The position numbers were made by a program, and so were the translations under genes. Under the pieces are notes generated by a model. The model saw only the letters and a program-made list of their open reading frames with translations. It was not told the origin of the DNA and made no database searches. Shown one piece after another: positions 1 to 9,311 of a DNA stretch of 64,000 nucleotides (position 1 is the first letter of the stretch; each line of letters starts with the position of its first letter). Origin of the DNA: Streptomyces sp. NBC_01288. Its GTDB lineage: Bacteria > Actinomycetota > Actinomycetes > Streptomycetales > Streptomycetaceae. Location of the stretch: NCBI RefSeq assembly GCF_035982055.1, contig NZ_CP108427.1, forward strand, positions 6,695,001 through 6,759,000, written 5' to 3'.

Positions 1-35
1 CGCGCAACCACTGAGAATCGCCAAGCTCGACACAT

Positions 36-69
36 GGGGCCGTCCGGATCGCGGACGGCCCCTTTTTTT
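36..69 (+). terminator. Intrinsic terminator of an upstream gene
   Basis: A perfect 11-bp stem (36-46 with 52-62) closes a 5-base loop and is followed by seven T residues (63-69). This is an unusually canonical Rho-independent terminator for such a GC-rich genome. It must serve a plus-strand gene ending before the window; bases 1-35 show no decisive coding signal. Confidence 0.85.
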
Positions 70-206
70 CGCCTACGACGGCTGCGGTTCCCGTAGCGCT
101 CGCATGCGGGACCGGTACTGCCTCCGGGTGCCGAATACGGCACTCCATCCGGACTGGATCAACGGATTCCGTAGGTGAACACCCATTGACGTGATGGTTT
201 CCGTCA

Positions 207-1628
207 ATGTTCCATCAGCGCGTGACCGACACCCTCCCCACCGCCGAAGCCACCGGAGCAGCCGTAGCCGAGGCGCCGGACACCTCCGGGCGTCCGCAAC
301 AGCTGAAGCGCTCCATCGGCATCGTCGGCGGCACGCTCCTCACGCTCTCCTGCGTGACACCGGCGTCGACGCTCTTCGTGGTCGTCCCCGACCTGTTCGG
401 CTCGCTCGGCACTGCGACCGCCCTCACGATCGCGATCGGCTCGGTCCTCTGCATCGCCGTGGCGTTCTGCTACTCGGAACTGGGCACCCTCATCCCCAGC
501 GCGGGCGGCGAGTACGCGATGGTGTCAACCCTGGCGGGCAGGCTCGCGGGCTGGCTGGTCTTCGTCCTTTCCCTCCTGGTCGTGATGATCGTCCCGCCGG
601 TGATAGCGATGGGCACGGCGGACTACCTGGCCCCGATAGCCCACCTGAACCCGTCCATGACCGGCGCCGGAGTGATGCTCCTGGCAACGCTGGCAGGCCT
701 GTTGGACCTGCGGGCCAACGCGTGGATCACGGGCATCTTCCTGGTCCTGGAGGTCATAGCGGCAGGAGTCGTAGCCTTGCTCGGCTTCACGCACAGCCAA
801 CGAGGCCTCGGCAGCCTGACCTCGATGCAGGTAGCCGGGACAGGCGGCCACACGGACACGGTGACGGCGATGCTGGTGGTCTCGGGCCTGGCGATAGCCC
901 TGTTCGTCACGCAAGGCTTCTCGACGGCGGTCTACCTCTCCGAAGAACTGGAGAACCCGCGCCGCAACGTAGCCCGCACGGTCCTGGCCACCCTCGCGAT
1001 CTCGACGGTGATCATCCTGGTCCCGGTGGTCGCGATCACGATGGGCGCGAACGACCTCTCAACCCTGACCGGCGGCGACATCGGATCGATGGTGACAGCC
1101 TGGTCCAACTCCGCGGTCGGCACCTTCGTCAGCCTCTGCGTAGCCCTCGCGATCATCAACGCCGGCATCGTCATGGTCATCCAGAACTCCCGAGTCCTCT
1201 TCGCCTCGGCCCGGGACAAGGCCTGGCCCCACCCGGTCAACACGGTCTTCTCGAAACTGGGCCGCTTCGGATCCCCTTGGGTGGCCACGCTCGCCGTAGG
1301 CATCCCCGGAGCGGTCCTCTGCTTCGTCAACCTCGACACCCTGTACGGCGTGACAGGCGTCTCGGTGACCGGCATGTACCTCCTGGTCGCGGTAGCCGCC
1401 CTGCTCTCCCGCCGCGGACAACACAGGCACACGCACGCGTGGCGCATGCCGCTATGGCCCGGAATGCCGATCCTCTTGATCGCAGTCCTGGCCTACATCC
1501 TCACCCAGCAGGAGACGACCTACTTGCTCTGGACGGGCGGCATAGTGACGCTGGCCACTCTCTACTGGGCGTTCTATCTCCGCCCGCGCAGGGAGACCCG
1601 CTGGCTGATCTCAATCCCGGAGAACTAG
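207..1628 (+). CDS. APC-superfamily amino acid permease
   Basis: A 473-residue polytopic membrane protein of the APC (amino acid-polyamine-organocation) superfamily, expected to import an amino acid or related amine using an ion gradient. It starts with about 35 hydrophilic residues, then the typical TM1 with Gly-rich GGTLLTLS, and about 12 hydrophobic helices with the family's conserved SELGTLIPSAGGEY loop after TM2. The length is normal for the family. No good Shine-Dalgarno precedes ATG 207; an in-frame GTG at 222 is an equally plausible start. It stands alone: a terminator lies upstream and a dispersed repeat follows the stop. The substrate cannot be read from the sequence. Confidence 0.85.
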   Translation: MFHQRVTDTLPTAEATGAAVAEAPDTSGRPQQLKRSIGIVGGTLLTLSCVTPASTLFVVVPDLFGSLGTATALTIAIGSVLCIAVAFCYSELGTLIPSAGGEYAMVSTLAGRLAGWLVFVLSLLVVMIVPPVIAMGTADYLAPIAHLNPSMTGAGVMLLATLAGLLDLRANAWITGIFLVLEVIAAGVVALLGFTHSQRGLGSLTSMQVAGTGGHTDTVTAMLVVSGLAIALFVTQGFSTAVYLSEELENPRRNVARTVLATLAISTVIILVPVVAITMGANDLSTLTGGDIGSMVTAWSNSAVGTFVSLCVALAIINAGIVMVIQNSRVLFASARDKAWPHPVNTVFSKLGRFGSPWVATLAVGIPGAVLCFVNLDTLYGVTGVSVTGMYLLVAVAALLSRRGQHRHTHAWRMPLWPGMPILLIAVLAYILTQQETTYLLWTGGIVTLATLYWAFYLRPRRETRWLISIPEN

Positions 1629-1640
1629 AGGGGGTCTTTT

Positions 1641-1680
1641 AGGGGCGCGGGGAACTGCGCGCTCAGCCACAGCGCACCCG
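1641..1680 (+). repeat. Dispersed intergenic repeat, copy A
   Basis: Contains the 20-base core GGGGCGCGGGGAACTGCGCG at 1642-1661, just after the permease stop codon. The same core occurs at 57757-57776 (plus) and on the minus strand inside the murJ-like gene near 21960-21979. The flank here (CTCAGCCACAGCGC) diverges from the other two copies (ACCAGCC...GGCGC), and this copy lacks the left hairpin arm seen in copy B. Confidence 0.75.
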
Positions 1681-1801
1681 CACTCGGCAGCAAACAGCGC
1701 CACCCGAGCTATTGGCCGTACACCAAGCGCGGTACACACCTCACCCCCGGTTCACCCCAGGGTCTGCCCCAACTGTCAGAGACGCCCCGTACCGTTGACA
1801 C

Positions 1802-4618
1802 ATGGATCTTCGACTGCCCGGGCTGCAAGGCCTACGACGACCACGACACCCCCGGCGCTGGCTGGCAGCCACCGCAGCCGTCGTCGTGCTCGCCGCCGCC
1901 GGCACCTGGACGGCCGCAGCCTCGGACACCACACCCCCGGTCCACCAGACAGACCGCATGATGGCGATCGACGGCGTCACCCTGGACACCTCGTACTTCA
2001 CAACGGGCGGATCAACCCGCCGCCCCGCAGTCCTCCTTGCCCACGGCTTCGGCGGCAACAAAGAAGACGTACGAAAAGAAGCGCAAGACCTGGCCAAGGA
2101 CGGCTACGCGGTACTGACCTGGTCCGCCCGAGGCTTCGGCAAGTCCACCGGCAAGATCGGCCTGAACGACCCGTCCGGCGAGGTCAAGGACGTATCGAAG
2201 CTGATCGACTGGCTGGCGAAGCAACCGGACGTCGAACTCGACAAACCAGGCGACCCGCGCGTGGGCATGGCAGGCGGTTCCTACGGAGGAGCCATCTCCC
2301 TCCTCGCCGCCGGCTACGACGACCGGGTCGACGCGATCGCCCCGGCGATCACGTACTGGAACCTCGCGGACGCCCTGTTCCCGAACGGCGTCTTCAAGAA
2401 GCTCTGGGCCGGAATCTTCATCAACTCCGGTGGCGGCTGCGCCAAGTTCGAGCCCGCGCTGTGCCAGATGTACGACCGGGTCGCCGAGTCCGGCAAGCCG
2501 GACGCCCAGGCCCGCGCACTCCTCGAAGCCCGTTCACCGTCGGCCGTGGCCACGCACATCAACGTGCCGACCCTCCTGATCCAGGGCCAGACGGACTCCC
2601 TCTTCCCGCTCGGCCAGGCCGACGCCGCCGAGAAGGCGATCCGCGCGAACGGCGCCCCCGTGGACGTCGACTGGATCGCGGGCGGCCACGACGGCGGCGA
2701 CATGGAGACGAGCCGCGTCCAGGCACGCGTGACGTCCTGGTTCGACCGGTACCTGAAGGACGACAAGAACACCGACACCGGCCCGGCGTTCCGCGTCACC
2801 CGCACCGGAGGCGTCGACTCCACGGACGGCGCCGCCCTGCTGCGCGGCGCGAGCGGCAGCGCGTACCCCGGCCTGGAGAGCGACCCGCGCACGATCGCCC
2901 TGACCGGCCGCCGCGAGCAGTCCTTCACCAACCCGGCCGGCGCCAGCCCACCCGCCATCTCGGCCCTGCCCGGCCTCGGCAGCACGGGCGGCCTCTCGCA
3001 ACTGTCCTCCCTGGGCATCGGGGTGTCCCTCGACTTCCCCGGCCAGTACGCCGCGTTCGACTCGGCCCCCGTCACCAAGAGCCTCCGCATCACCGGTTCG
3101 CCCACGGTCACCGTCCACGTCAAGTCGACCAGCGACGACACCGTCCTCTTCGGCAAGGTCTACGACGTGGGCCCCGGCGGCACCCAACAGGTGCTCCCCT
3201 CCCAGCTGGTGACCCCCCTCAGGGTCGACGGCACCAAGGCCGGCAAGGACGTCACGATCACCCTCCCGGCCATCGACCACGACGTCCAGAGCGGCCACCA
3301 CCTGCGCCTGGTCCTCGCCTCGACGGACCTCGGCTACGCCTCCCCGGCCGCCCCGGCGACGTACACCGTCACCTTGAAGAGCGACCTCAAGGTACCGACG
3401 GCCCCCGGCGTCACCACCGCGGCGGCGACGCTCCCGTCCTGGGTGTGGTGGCTCCCGCTGGCGGGCGCGGCGATCGCCCTGGCCCTGCTGCTGACCGGCC
3501 GCCGACGCACCGCCACGGCACCCCCCGCCCCCGAACTGTCCGAAGTCCCGCTCCAGATCACCGACTTGAGCAAGCGGTACGCGAAGTCGGCGGACCGGTA
3601 CGCGGTACGGGACCTGTCCTTCCGCGTCGAGAAGGGCCAGGTGCTCGGCCTCCTGGGCCCGAACGGCGCGGGCAAGACGACCACCCTGCGCATGCTGATG
3701 GGCCTGATCAAACCGGACGCCGGTGAGATCAGGGTCTTCGGCCACGCGATCCGCCCGGGCGCCCCGGTGCTGTCCCGGGTCGGCGCCTTCGTCGAGGGCG
3801 CGGGCTTCCTCCCGCACCTCTCCGGCCGCGAGAACCTGGAGCTGTACTGGCAGGCGACCGGACGCCCGCCCCAGGACGCCCACTTGGAGGAGGCCCTGGA
3901 GATCGCCGGCCTCGGCGACGCACTCGCCCGCGCGGTCCGCACCTACTCCCAGGGCATGCGCCAGCGCCTCGCCATCGCCCAGGCCATGCTCGGCCTCCCC
4001 GACCTCCTCATCCTCGACGAACCGACCAACGGCCTCGACCCGCCCCAGATCCGCGAGATGCGCGAGGTGATGATCCGCTACGCGGAAGCGGGCCGCACGG
4101 TCATCGTCTCCAGCCACCTCCTCGCCGAGGTCGAACAGACCTGCACCCACCTGGTGGTCATGGACCGAGGCCGCCTCGTCCAGGCGGGCCCGGTCGCCGA
4201 GATCATCGGCTCCGGAGACACCCTCCTCGTCGGCCTGGCGGCTGACATCCCCGACCTCCTGGTGGACAAGATCGCGGCGCTTACGGACGTGGAGTCGGTG
4301 GTCCGCGCGGAGGGCGGCTTGCTGGTGCGGCTGGCGCCGGGTGACGCACCGGCACCGGCGCCGGATGATGCGCTGGTGTCCGCCAACTCCCCGACGAACG
4401 GGGCGAGTACGGCCGCCGCCACGGCTGCCGCAGTCACACCGGGTGGTGCCGCCACCGAGGGCACGGCGTCCCCACCTCCCACCCAAGGTCCCCAAGGTTC
4501 AGGCACCGCAGCCCGCCTCCTCGTAGAACTCGTCCGCCTGGAAGTCCCCGTCTCCTCGGTCGGCCCCCACCGCCGACTCGAAGACGCCTTCCTCACCCTG
4601 ATCGGAGGTTCCGCATGA
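1802..4618 (+). CDS. Membrane-anchored alpha/beta-hydrolase fused to ABC transporter ATPase
   Basis: A 938-residue two-enzyme fusion. Residues about 19-37 are a membrane anchor. Residues about 50-535 form an X-Pro dipeptidyl-peptidase/CocE-like hydrolase with nucleophile motif GGSYGG near 157-162, Asp in GQTD near 265 and His in GGHDGG near 296, followed by the jelly-roll domain these enzymes carry. A second transmembrane helix (about 545-565) returns the chain to the cytoplasm, where an ABC ATPase follows: Walker A GPNGAGKTT near 618, degenerate signature YSQGM near 714, Walker B LLILDEPTNG near 736, switch SSH. The C-terminus has an Ala/Pro-rich linker. The predicted topology puts the hydrolase outside and the ATPase inside. 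The stop overlaps the start of the ABC-2 permease gene (ATGA), so the two form one transporter. The substrate is unknown. Confidence 0.88.
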   Translation: MDLRLPGLQGLRRPRHPRRWLAATAAVVVLAAAGTWTAAASDTTPPVHQTDRMMAIDGVTLDTSYFTTGGSTRRPAVLLAHGFGGNKEDVRKEAQDLAKDGYAVLTWSARGFGKSTGKIGLNDPSGEVKDVSKLIDWLAKQPDVELDKPGDPRVGMAGGSYGGAISLLAAGYDDRVDAIAPAITYWNLADALFPNGVFKKLWAGIFINSGGGCAKFEPALCQMYDRVAESGKPDAQARALLEARSPSAVATHINVPTLLIQGQTDSLFPLGQADAAEKAIRANGAPVDVDWIAGGHDGGDMETSRVQARVTSWFDRYLKDDKNTDTGPAFRVTRTGGVDSTDGAALLRGASGSAYPGLESDPRTIALTGRREQSFTNPAGASPPAISALPGLGSTGGLSQLSSLGIGVSLDFPGQYAAFDSAPVTKSLRITGSPTVTVHVKSTSDDTVLFGKVYDVGPGGTQQVLPSQLVTPLRVDGTKAGKDVTITLPAIDHDVQSGHHLRLVLASTDLGYASPAAPATYTVTLKSDLKVPTAPGVTTAAATLPSWVWWLPLAGAAIALALLLTGRRRTATAPPAPELSEVPLQITDLSKRYAKSADRYAVRDLSFRVEKGQVLGLLGPNGAGKTTTLRMLMGLIKPDAGEIRVFGHAIRPGAPVLSRVGAFVEGAGFLPHLSGRENLELYWQATGRPPQDAHLEEALEIAGLGDALARAVRTYSQGMRQRLAIAQAMLGLPDLLILDEPTNGLDPPQIREMREVMIRYAEAGRTVIVSSHLLAEVEQTCTHLVVMDRGRLVQAGPVAEIIGSGDTLLVGLAADIPDLLVDKIAALTDVESVVRAEGGLLVRLAPGDAPAPAPDDALVSANSPTNGASTAAATAAAVTPGGAATEGTASPPPTQGPQGSGTAARLLVELVRLEVPVSSVGPHRRLEDAFLTLIGGSA

Positions 4619-5478
4619 GCACGCTCGCCGAGCCCGTCGAGGTGGCCTCCGGCTACCGGCCCGGCCGCACCCTGCCCCTACGGGTGGAGCTGGTCCGGCA
4701 GTTGAAGCGGCGCCGCACGCTGGTCATGGGCGGCATCCTCGCCGCGCTGCCCTTCATCCTGGTCGCCGCCTTCGCGATCGGCGGCACCCCGGGCGACCGG
4801 GGTTCCCAGCTGACGCTGATGGACACGGCCACCTCGTCCGGCGCCAACTTCGCCGCGGTGAACCTGTTCGTGTCGGCGGGCTTCCTGCTGGTCGTCCCGG
4901 TCGCCCTGTTCTGCGGGGACACGGTCGCCTCGGAAGCCAGCTGGTCCTCCCTGCGCTATCTGCTCGCGGCACCCGTGCCGAGAGCCCGCCTCCTGTGGTC
5001 CAAGCTGGTCGTCGGCCTGAGCCTCAGCCTCGCCGCGATGATCCTGCTCCCGCTCGTCGCCCTGGCCGTCGGCACCGCCGCCTACGGCTGGGGACCGCTG
5101 GAGCTGCCCACCGGCGGCGCGATCGGCGCGGGCACGGCGGCCCAACGCCTGCTGGTCGTCGTGGCGTTCATCTTCGTGTCCCAACTGGTCACCGCAGGGC
5201 TCGCGTTCTGGCTCTCGACCAAGACCGACGCACCCCTGGGCGCGGTCGGCGGCGCGGTCGGCCTGACCATCGTCGGCAACGTCCTGGACGCCGTCACGGC
5301 CCTCGGCCACTGGCGCGACTTCCTGCCCGCGCACTGGCAGTTCGCGTGGGCGGACGCCGTACAGCCCCATCCGGAGTGGTCCGGCATGATCCAGGGCACC
5401 GCGGTCTCCGTTACCTACGCCATCGTCCTGTTCGCCCTGGCCTTCCGGGGTTTCGCCCGCAAGGACATCGTGTCCTAG
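4615..5478 (+). CDS. ABC-2 type transporter permease
   Basis: A 287-residue integral membrane protein with about six hydrophobic helices, typical of ABC-2 (NatB/CcmB-like) exporter permeases. Its ATG overlaps the stop of the hydrolase-ATPase fusion by four bases, so it is almost certainly translated with it and supplies the membrane channel for that ATPase. The first 30 residues are hydrophilic; a conserved-looking segment around residues 100-125 includes CGDTVASEASWSSLRYLLA, typical of the loop in ABC-2 permeases linked to drug or peptide export. The 148 bases after the stop hold no gene. Confidence 0.85.
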   Translation: MSTLAEPVEVASGYRPGRTLPLRVELVRQLKRRRTLVMGGILAALPFILVAAFAIGGTPGDRGSQLTLMDTATSSGANFAAVNLFVSAGFLLVVPVALFCGDTVASEASWSSLRYLLAAPVPRARLLWSKLVVGLSLSLAAMILLPLVALAVGTAAYGWGPLELPTGGAIGAGTAAQRLLVVVAFIFVSQLVTAGLAFWLSTKTDAPLGAVGGAVGLTIVGNVLDAVTALGHWRDFLPAHWQFAWADAVQPHPEWSGMIQGTAVSVTYAIVLFALAFRGFARKDIVS

Positions 5479-5626
5479 GTCACCGGAGGATCTCCCCCCG
5501 GTCTCGACGGGCCTTGATCGCGACCCCTTCGAGACGCTTCCGCAACTCCCCGTAGCGCACATTCCCGCCCCCTCCGCCGTCACAGTCGCAAGAAGTCGAC
5601 GTCAACGGACCGAGGGGGCACGGGAG

Positions 5627-7234
5627 ATGGAGACCAACCGAACACGACCGGGCGAGCTGCCGGGGGAGCGGTCACGCCACCGCACCCGGCGACTGCGTAC
5701 CACCCTGCTCGCCGTCACCGCCGCGGGCGGCCTACTGCTCACGGGCTGCGGCGCGGGCGGCGGCGGCAGCAACTCCAGCAATTCGGACGCGTCGAACCGG
5801 ACCGGCTTCCCGGCACCGGCCCCGCCCGTCGCCTCCGGCGGCGAACAGAACGGCGGACAGAGCGCGGACCAGAACGGCGAAGAGACCGGCACCCCCGCCG
5901 ACAAGGTCGCCCCGTCCCCCGACTACCTCTCCACCTTCGCCCTCGACGTGGACACCGCGTCCTACGGCTACGCCCGCCGCGTCCTCGCCGACGGCGGGCG
6001 CCCCGACCCGTCCACGATCCGCCCCGAGGAGTTCGTCAACAGCTTCCGCCAGGACTACGAACGCCCTGACGGCAACGGCTTCACGGTCACCGTCGACGGC
6101 GCCCGCACCGACAGCTCCAACTGGTCCCTCGTCCGCGTAGGCCTCGCCACCCGCACCGCCGACTCCACCGACGAACGCCCGCCCGCCGCCCTGACGTTCG
6201 TCATCGACGTCTCCGGCTCGATGAGCGAGACGGGCCGCCTGGACCTCGCCAAGAAATCCCTCGACGACATGACCGACCGACTCCGCGACGACGACTCGGT
6301 CGCGCTCGTCACCTTCAGCGACGAGGCCGAGACCGTCCTCCCGATGACCCGCCTCGACGGCCACCGCGGCCAAGTCCACGACGCCATCGACGAGTTGGAG
6401 ACCCAGTCCTCGACCAACCTCGGCGCGGGCGTCGAGACCGGCTACGCCACCGCCACCGAGGGCCTGCGCAAGGGCGCCACCAACCGCGTCGTCCTCGTCT
6501 CCGACGGCCTCGCCAACACCGGTGACACCAACGCCGATTCGATCCTCGACCGCATCGCGGACGAACGCCGCGACCACGGCATCACCCTCTTCGGCGTCGG
6601 CGTAGGCAGCGACTACGGCGACGCCCTGATGGAGAAACTCGCCGACAAGGGCGACGGCCACACCGCGTACATCTCGGACGGCGCCGACGCCCGCAAGGTC
6701 TTCGTCGACCAACTCCCGCAGAACATCGACCTCACAGCCCGCGACGCCAAGGCCCAGGTCGCCTTCGACCCCGAGACGGTCGCCCAGTTCCGCCTCATCG
6801 GCTACGAGGACCGCAAGGTCGCCGACGACGACTTCCGCAACGACAACGTCGACGGCGGCGAGATCGGCCCCGGCCACACCGTCACCGCCCTCTACGCCGT
6901 CCGCACCAGGCCCGGCGCCGACGGCCACCTCGCCACCGCGAGCGTCCGCTGGCTCGACCCGAACACCCGCGCCCCGCACGAGGAATCGGGCCAACTGGAG
7001 ACCGACGCCCTGCACGACTCACTGAACAGTGCCCCGAACACCTTCCAAGTCACCGCCGTGGCCGCCTACTTCGCCGACACCCTCCGCTCGCCCGAGGACA
7101 GCGCGGGCACCCTGCCCGGCAACCCCGGCCTCGGTCAACTCGCCACCCGCGCCCACACGTTGGCGAAGAAAACGGAGGACACGGACGTACGACAACTCGC
7201 AGAGGCGATCGACGAGGCCCGCCGAACCGACTGA
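5627..7234 (+). CDS. vWA-domain lipoprotein (YfbK-like)
   Basis: A 535-residue secreted lipoprotein. The N-terminus is basic, then hydrophobic, and ends in lipobox LLTG-Cys41, so the mature protein should be lipid-anchored on the outer face of the membrane. A Ser/Gly/Asn-rich linker leads to a YfbK-type N-terminal domain (around SPDYLSTFALDVDTASY), a von Willebrand factor A domain with intact MIDAS motif DVSGSMS near residues 195-201, and a C-terminal DUF3520-like region. vWA domains bind a divalent metal and mediate protein contacts; the partner is unknown. ATG 5627 follows GGGGGCACGGGAG, a good ribosome site. It is monocistronic between the ABC pair and the acyl-CoA ligase. Confidence 0.85.
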   Translation: METNRTRPGELPGERSRHRTRRLRTTLLAVTAAGGLLLTGCGAGGGGSNSSNSDASNRTGFPAPAPPVASGGEQNGGQSADQNGEETGTPADKVAPSPDYLSTFALDVDTASYGYARRVLADGGRPDPSTIRPEEFVNSFRQDYERPDGNGFTVTVDGARTDSSNWSLVRVGLATRTADSTDERPPAALTFVIDVSGSMSETGRLDLAKKSLDDMTDRLRDDDSVALVTFSDEAETVLPMTRLDGHRGQVHDAIDELETQSSTNLGAGVETGYATATEGLRKGATNRVVLVSDGLANTGDTNADSILDRIADERRDHGITLFGVGVGSDYGDALMEKLADKGDGHTAYISDGADARKVFVDQLPQNIDLTARDAKAQVAFDPETVAQFRLIGYEDRKVADDDFRNDNVDGGEIGPGHTVTALYAVRTRPGADGHLATASVRWLDPNTRAPHEESGQLETDALHDSLNSAPNTFQVTAVAAYFADTLRSPEDSAGTLPGNPGLGQLATRAHTLAKKTEDTDVRQLAEAIDEARRTD

Positions 7235-7269
7235 ACCCACCGGAACCGCACAGGCCCCATTGACCTTCC

Positions 7270-7285
7270 CCTACTTGCGAGTAGG
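7270..7285. promoter_or_regulatory. Candidate repressor operator upstream of acyl-CoA ligase
   Basis: A 16-base dyad, CCTACTTGCGAGTAGG, with 6-bp arms and a 4-base centre, lies 35 bases before the ATG of the ligase gene. Size, symmetry and position overlapping the likely promoter fit a TetR-family operator, a common control of fatty-acid genes in actinobacteria. The regulator is not in the window. Confidence 0.45.
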
Positions 7286-7319
7286 TTGACGTCCCAGTCA
7301 CCGTCGACCGGGAGTCGTC

Positions 7320-9251
7320 ATGGGCGTACGCAAGGACCTGAAGCGGGCGCGGCAACGCACCGACCTGGCGGCCCGCACCCGGGTCCAACTCACCAGGGAC
7401 GAGCGGGGTGTCGTACGGGAGGCGGGCACACTGCCGCTCGCCGCGCGCCCGACGACCGGCAGCACCGCCGACCTCCCGTTCACCAACGCGGCGGAGGCCC
7501 CCGACACCGTGGTCCTCCGCCGCGAACAGGCCGGCACCTGGCACCCCGTCACCGCGACCGCCTTCGCCCGCGAAGTCACCGCCACGGCAAAGGGGTTGCT
7601 AGCCGCGGGCCTCGAACCGGGCGGCCGGGTCGCGGTCATGTCCCGTACCCGCTACGAGTGGACGGTCCTCGACTTCGCGATCTGGGCGGCCGGCGGCCAG
7701 ACGGTACCGATCTACGCCACCTCGTCCGCCGAACAAGTGGAGTGGATCGTCAGGGACTCGGGCACCCGCTTCGTCGTCACGGAGACCGCCGAGAACACCG
7801 ACACGGTCACCACCGGCACGGCCCGCCACCCCCAACCCCCGCGCGTCTGGCAGCTGGACGCCGGAGCCATGGCCGAACTCACCGCTCTGGGCGAGGAGTT
7901 GCCCGACGACGAGATCACCAAGCGCCGCGCGTCCCTCACCCCGGACACGATCGCGACGATCTGCTACACCTCCGGCACCACCGGCCGCCCCAAGGGCTGC
8001 GTCCTCACCCACGCCAACCTGCACGCCGAGGCAGCCAACATGGTCGAGCTGCTGCACCCCCTCTTCACGGAGATCACCGGCCAGGTCGCCTCGACGCTGC
8101 TCTTCCTCCCGCTCGCGCACATCATGGGCCGCACCCTCCAGATCGCCTGCCTGATGGCCCGCATCGAGATCGGCCACTGCCCGAGCATCAAGCCCGACGA
8201 ACTCCGCCCGGCGCTGAAGGAGTTCAGGCCCACGTTCCTCGTCGGCGTGCCGTACCTCTTCGAGAAGATCCACGACGCCGGCCGCGCGACCGCCGAGAAG
8301 ATGGGCCGCGCCGCCTCCTTCGACCGCGCCGACCGCATCGCCGTCCGCTTCGGCGAGGCCTACCTGAACAAGTTCCTCGGCACCGGCAAGGGCCCCGGCC
8401 CCGCCCTCTATGCCGCGTGGGCCCTCTACGACCTGCTGGTGTACCGCCGTATCCGCAAGGAACTCGGCGGCCGCCTGCGCTACGCGATCAGCGGCGGCTC
8501 CCCGCTCGACCGCGACCTCAACCTCTTCTTCTCCGCCGCGGGAATCATCGTCTACGAGGGCTACGGCCTCACCGAGACGACCGCCGCCGCCACCGTCGTC
8601 CCGCCGCTGCGGCCCCGCCCCGGCACGGTCGGCCTCCCGGTGCCCGGCACCACGATCCGCATCGCCGACGACGGCGAGGTGCTCATCAGGGGCGGGGTGG
8701 TCTTCGGCGCGTACTGGAACAACCCGGCGGCCACCGACGCCGTACTGCGGGACGACTGGTTCGCGACCGGCGACCTGGGCGCCCTCGACGAGGACGGCTA
8801 CCTCACCATCACCGGCCGCAAGAAGGACATCCTCGTCACCAACGGCGGCAAGAACGTCTCCCCGGCCGTCCTGGAGGACCGCCTGCGCAGCCGCGCCCCG
8901 GTCGGCCAGTGCCTGGTCGTAGGCGACAACCGCCCTTACGTGGCAGCCCTGATCACCCTCGACCCCGAGGCCCTCGCCCACTGGCTCGCGGTCCGCAAGA
9001 TCCCCGCGGACACCTCGCTCGCCGACCTCGTCGAGGATCCCCGCCTGCGCGCCGACGTCCAGAAGGCCGTCGACCACGCCAACGAGGCCGTCTCCCGCGC
9101 CGAGTCCATCCGCGCCTTCGCTCTGATCGAGGGCGAGTTCACCGAGGACAACGGCCTCCTCACCCCGTCCCTGAAGCTCAAACGGCATGTGGTGACGGCG
9201 GCGTACGCGGAGGACATCGAGGCCCTGTACGCGAAGTCGAAACGGTCGTAA
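7320..9251 (+). CDS. Long-chain fatty-acid-CoA ligase (AMP-forming)
   Basis: A 643-residue adenylate-forming enzyme of the FadD15/long-chain acyl-CoA synthetase type, which activates a fatty acid with ATP to acyl-AMP and then acyl-CoA in the cytoplasm. Visible motifs in order are the P-loop YTSGTTGRPKG (about 217-227), GYGLTETTA (about 412), the GDLG hinge Asp (about 484), GRKKDI (about 498) and the C-terminal catalytic Lys in SLKLKR (about 617). The length matches the family. ATG 7320 follows CGGGAGTCGTC, an acceptable ribosome site. A dyad at 7270-7285 may be its operator, and a strong bidirectional terminator at 9256-9292 separates it from the rodlin genes. Confidence 0.92.
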   Translation: MGVRKDLKRARQRTDLAARTRVQLTRDERGVVREAGTLPLAARPTTGSTADLPFTNAAEAPDTVVLRREQAGTWHPVTATAFAREVTATAKGLLAAGLEPGGRVAVMSRTRYEWTVLDFAIWAAGGQTVPIYATSSAEQVEWIVRDSGTRFVVTETAENTDTVTTGTARHPQPPRVWQLDAGAMAELTALGEELPDDEITKRRASLTPDTIATICYTSGTTGRPKGCVLTHANLHAEAANMVELLHPLFTEITGQVASTLLFLPLAHIMGRTLQIACLMARIEIGHCPSIKPDELRPALKEFRPTFLVGVPYLFEKIHDAGRATAEKMGRAASFDRADRIAVRFGEAYLNKFLGTGKGPGPALYAAWALYDLLVYRRIRKELGGRLRYAISGGSPLDRDLNLFFSAAGIIVYEGYGLTETTAAATVVPPLRPRPGTVGLPVPGTTIRIADDGEVLIRGGVVFGAYWNNPAATDAVLRDDWFATGDLGALDEDGYLTITGRKKDILVTNGGKNVSPAVLEDRLRSRAPVGQCLVVGDNRPYVAALITLDPEALAHWLAVRKIPADTSLADLVEDPRLRADVQKAVDHANEAVSRAESIRAFALIEGEFTEDNGLLTPSLKLKRHVVTAAYAEDIEALYAKSKRS

Positions 9252-9255
9252 CACG

Positions 9256-9292
9256 AAGAGCGGGCCGCCGAAGTGCTCGGCGGCCCGCTCTT
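9256..9292. terminator. Bidirectional terminator between ligase and rodlin
   Basis: A perfect 16-bp stem (9256-9271 with 9277-9292) with a 5-base loop AGTGC sits between two convergent genes. The A and T pairs at its ends let it work in both directions. Its inner part resembles the hairpin at 9994-10019 after the neighbouring rodlin gene, suggesting that terminator and rodlin were duplicated together. Confidence 0.8.
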
Positions 9293-9311
9293 GTGGTGCG
9301 TGGTGCTGAGG

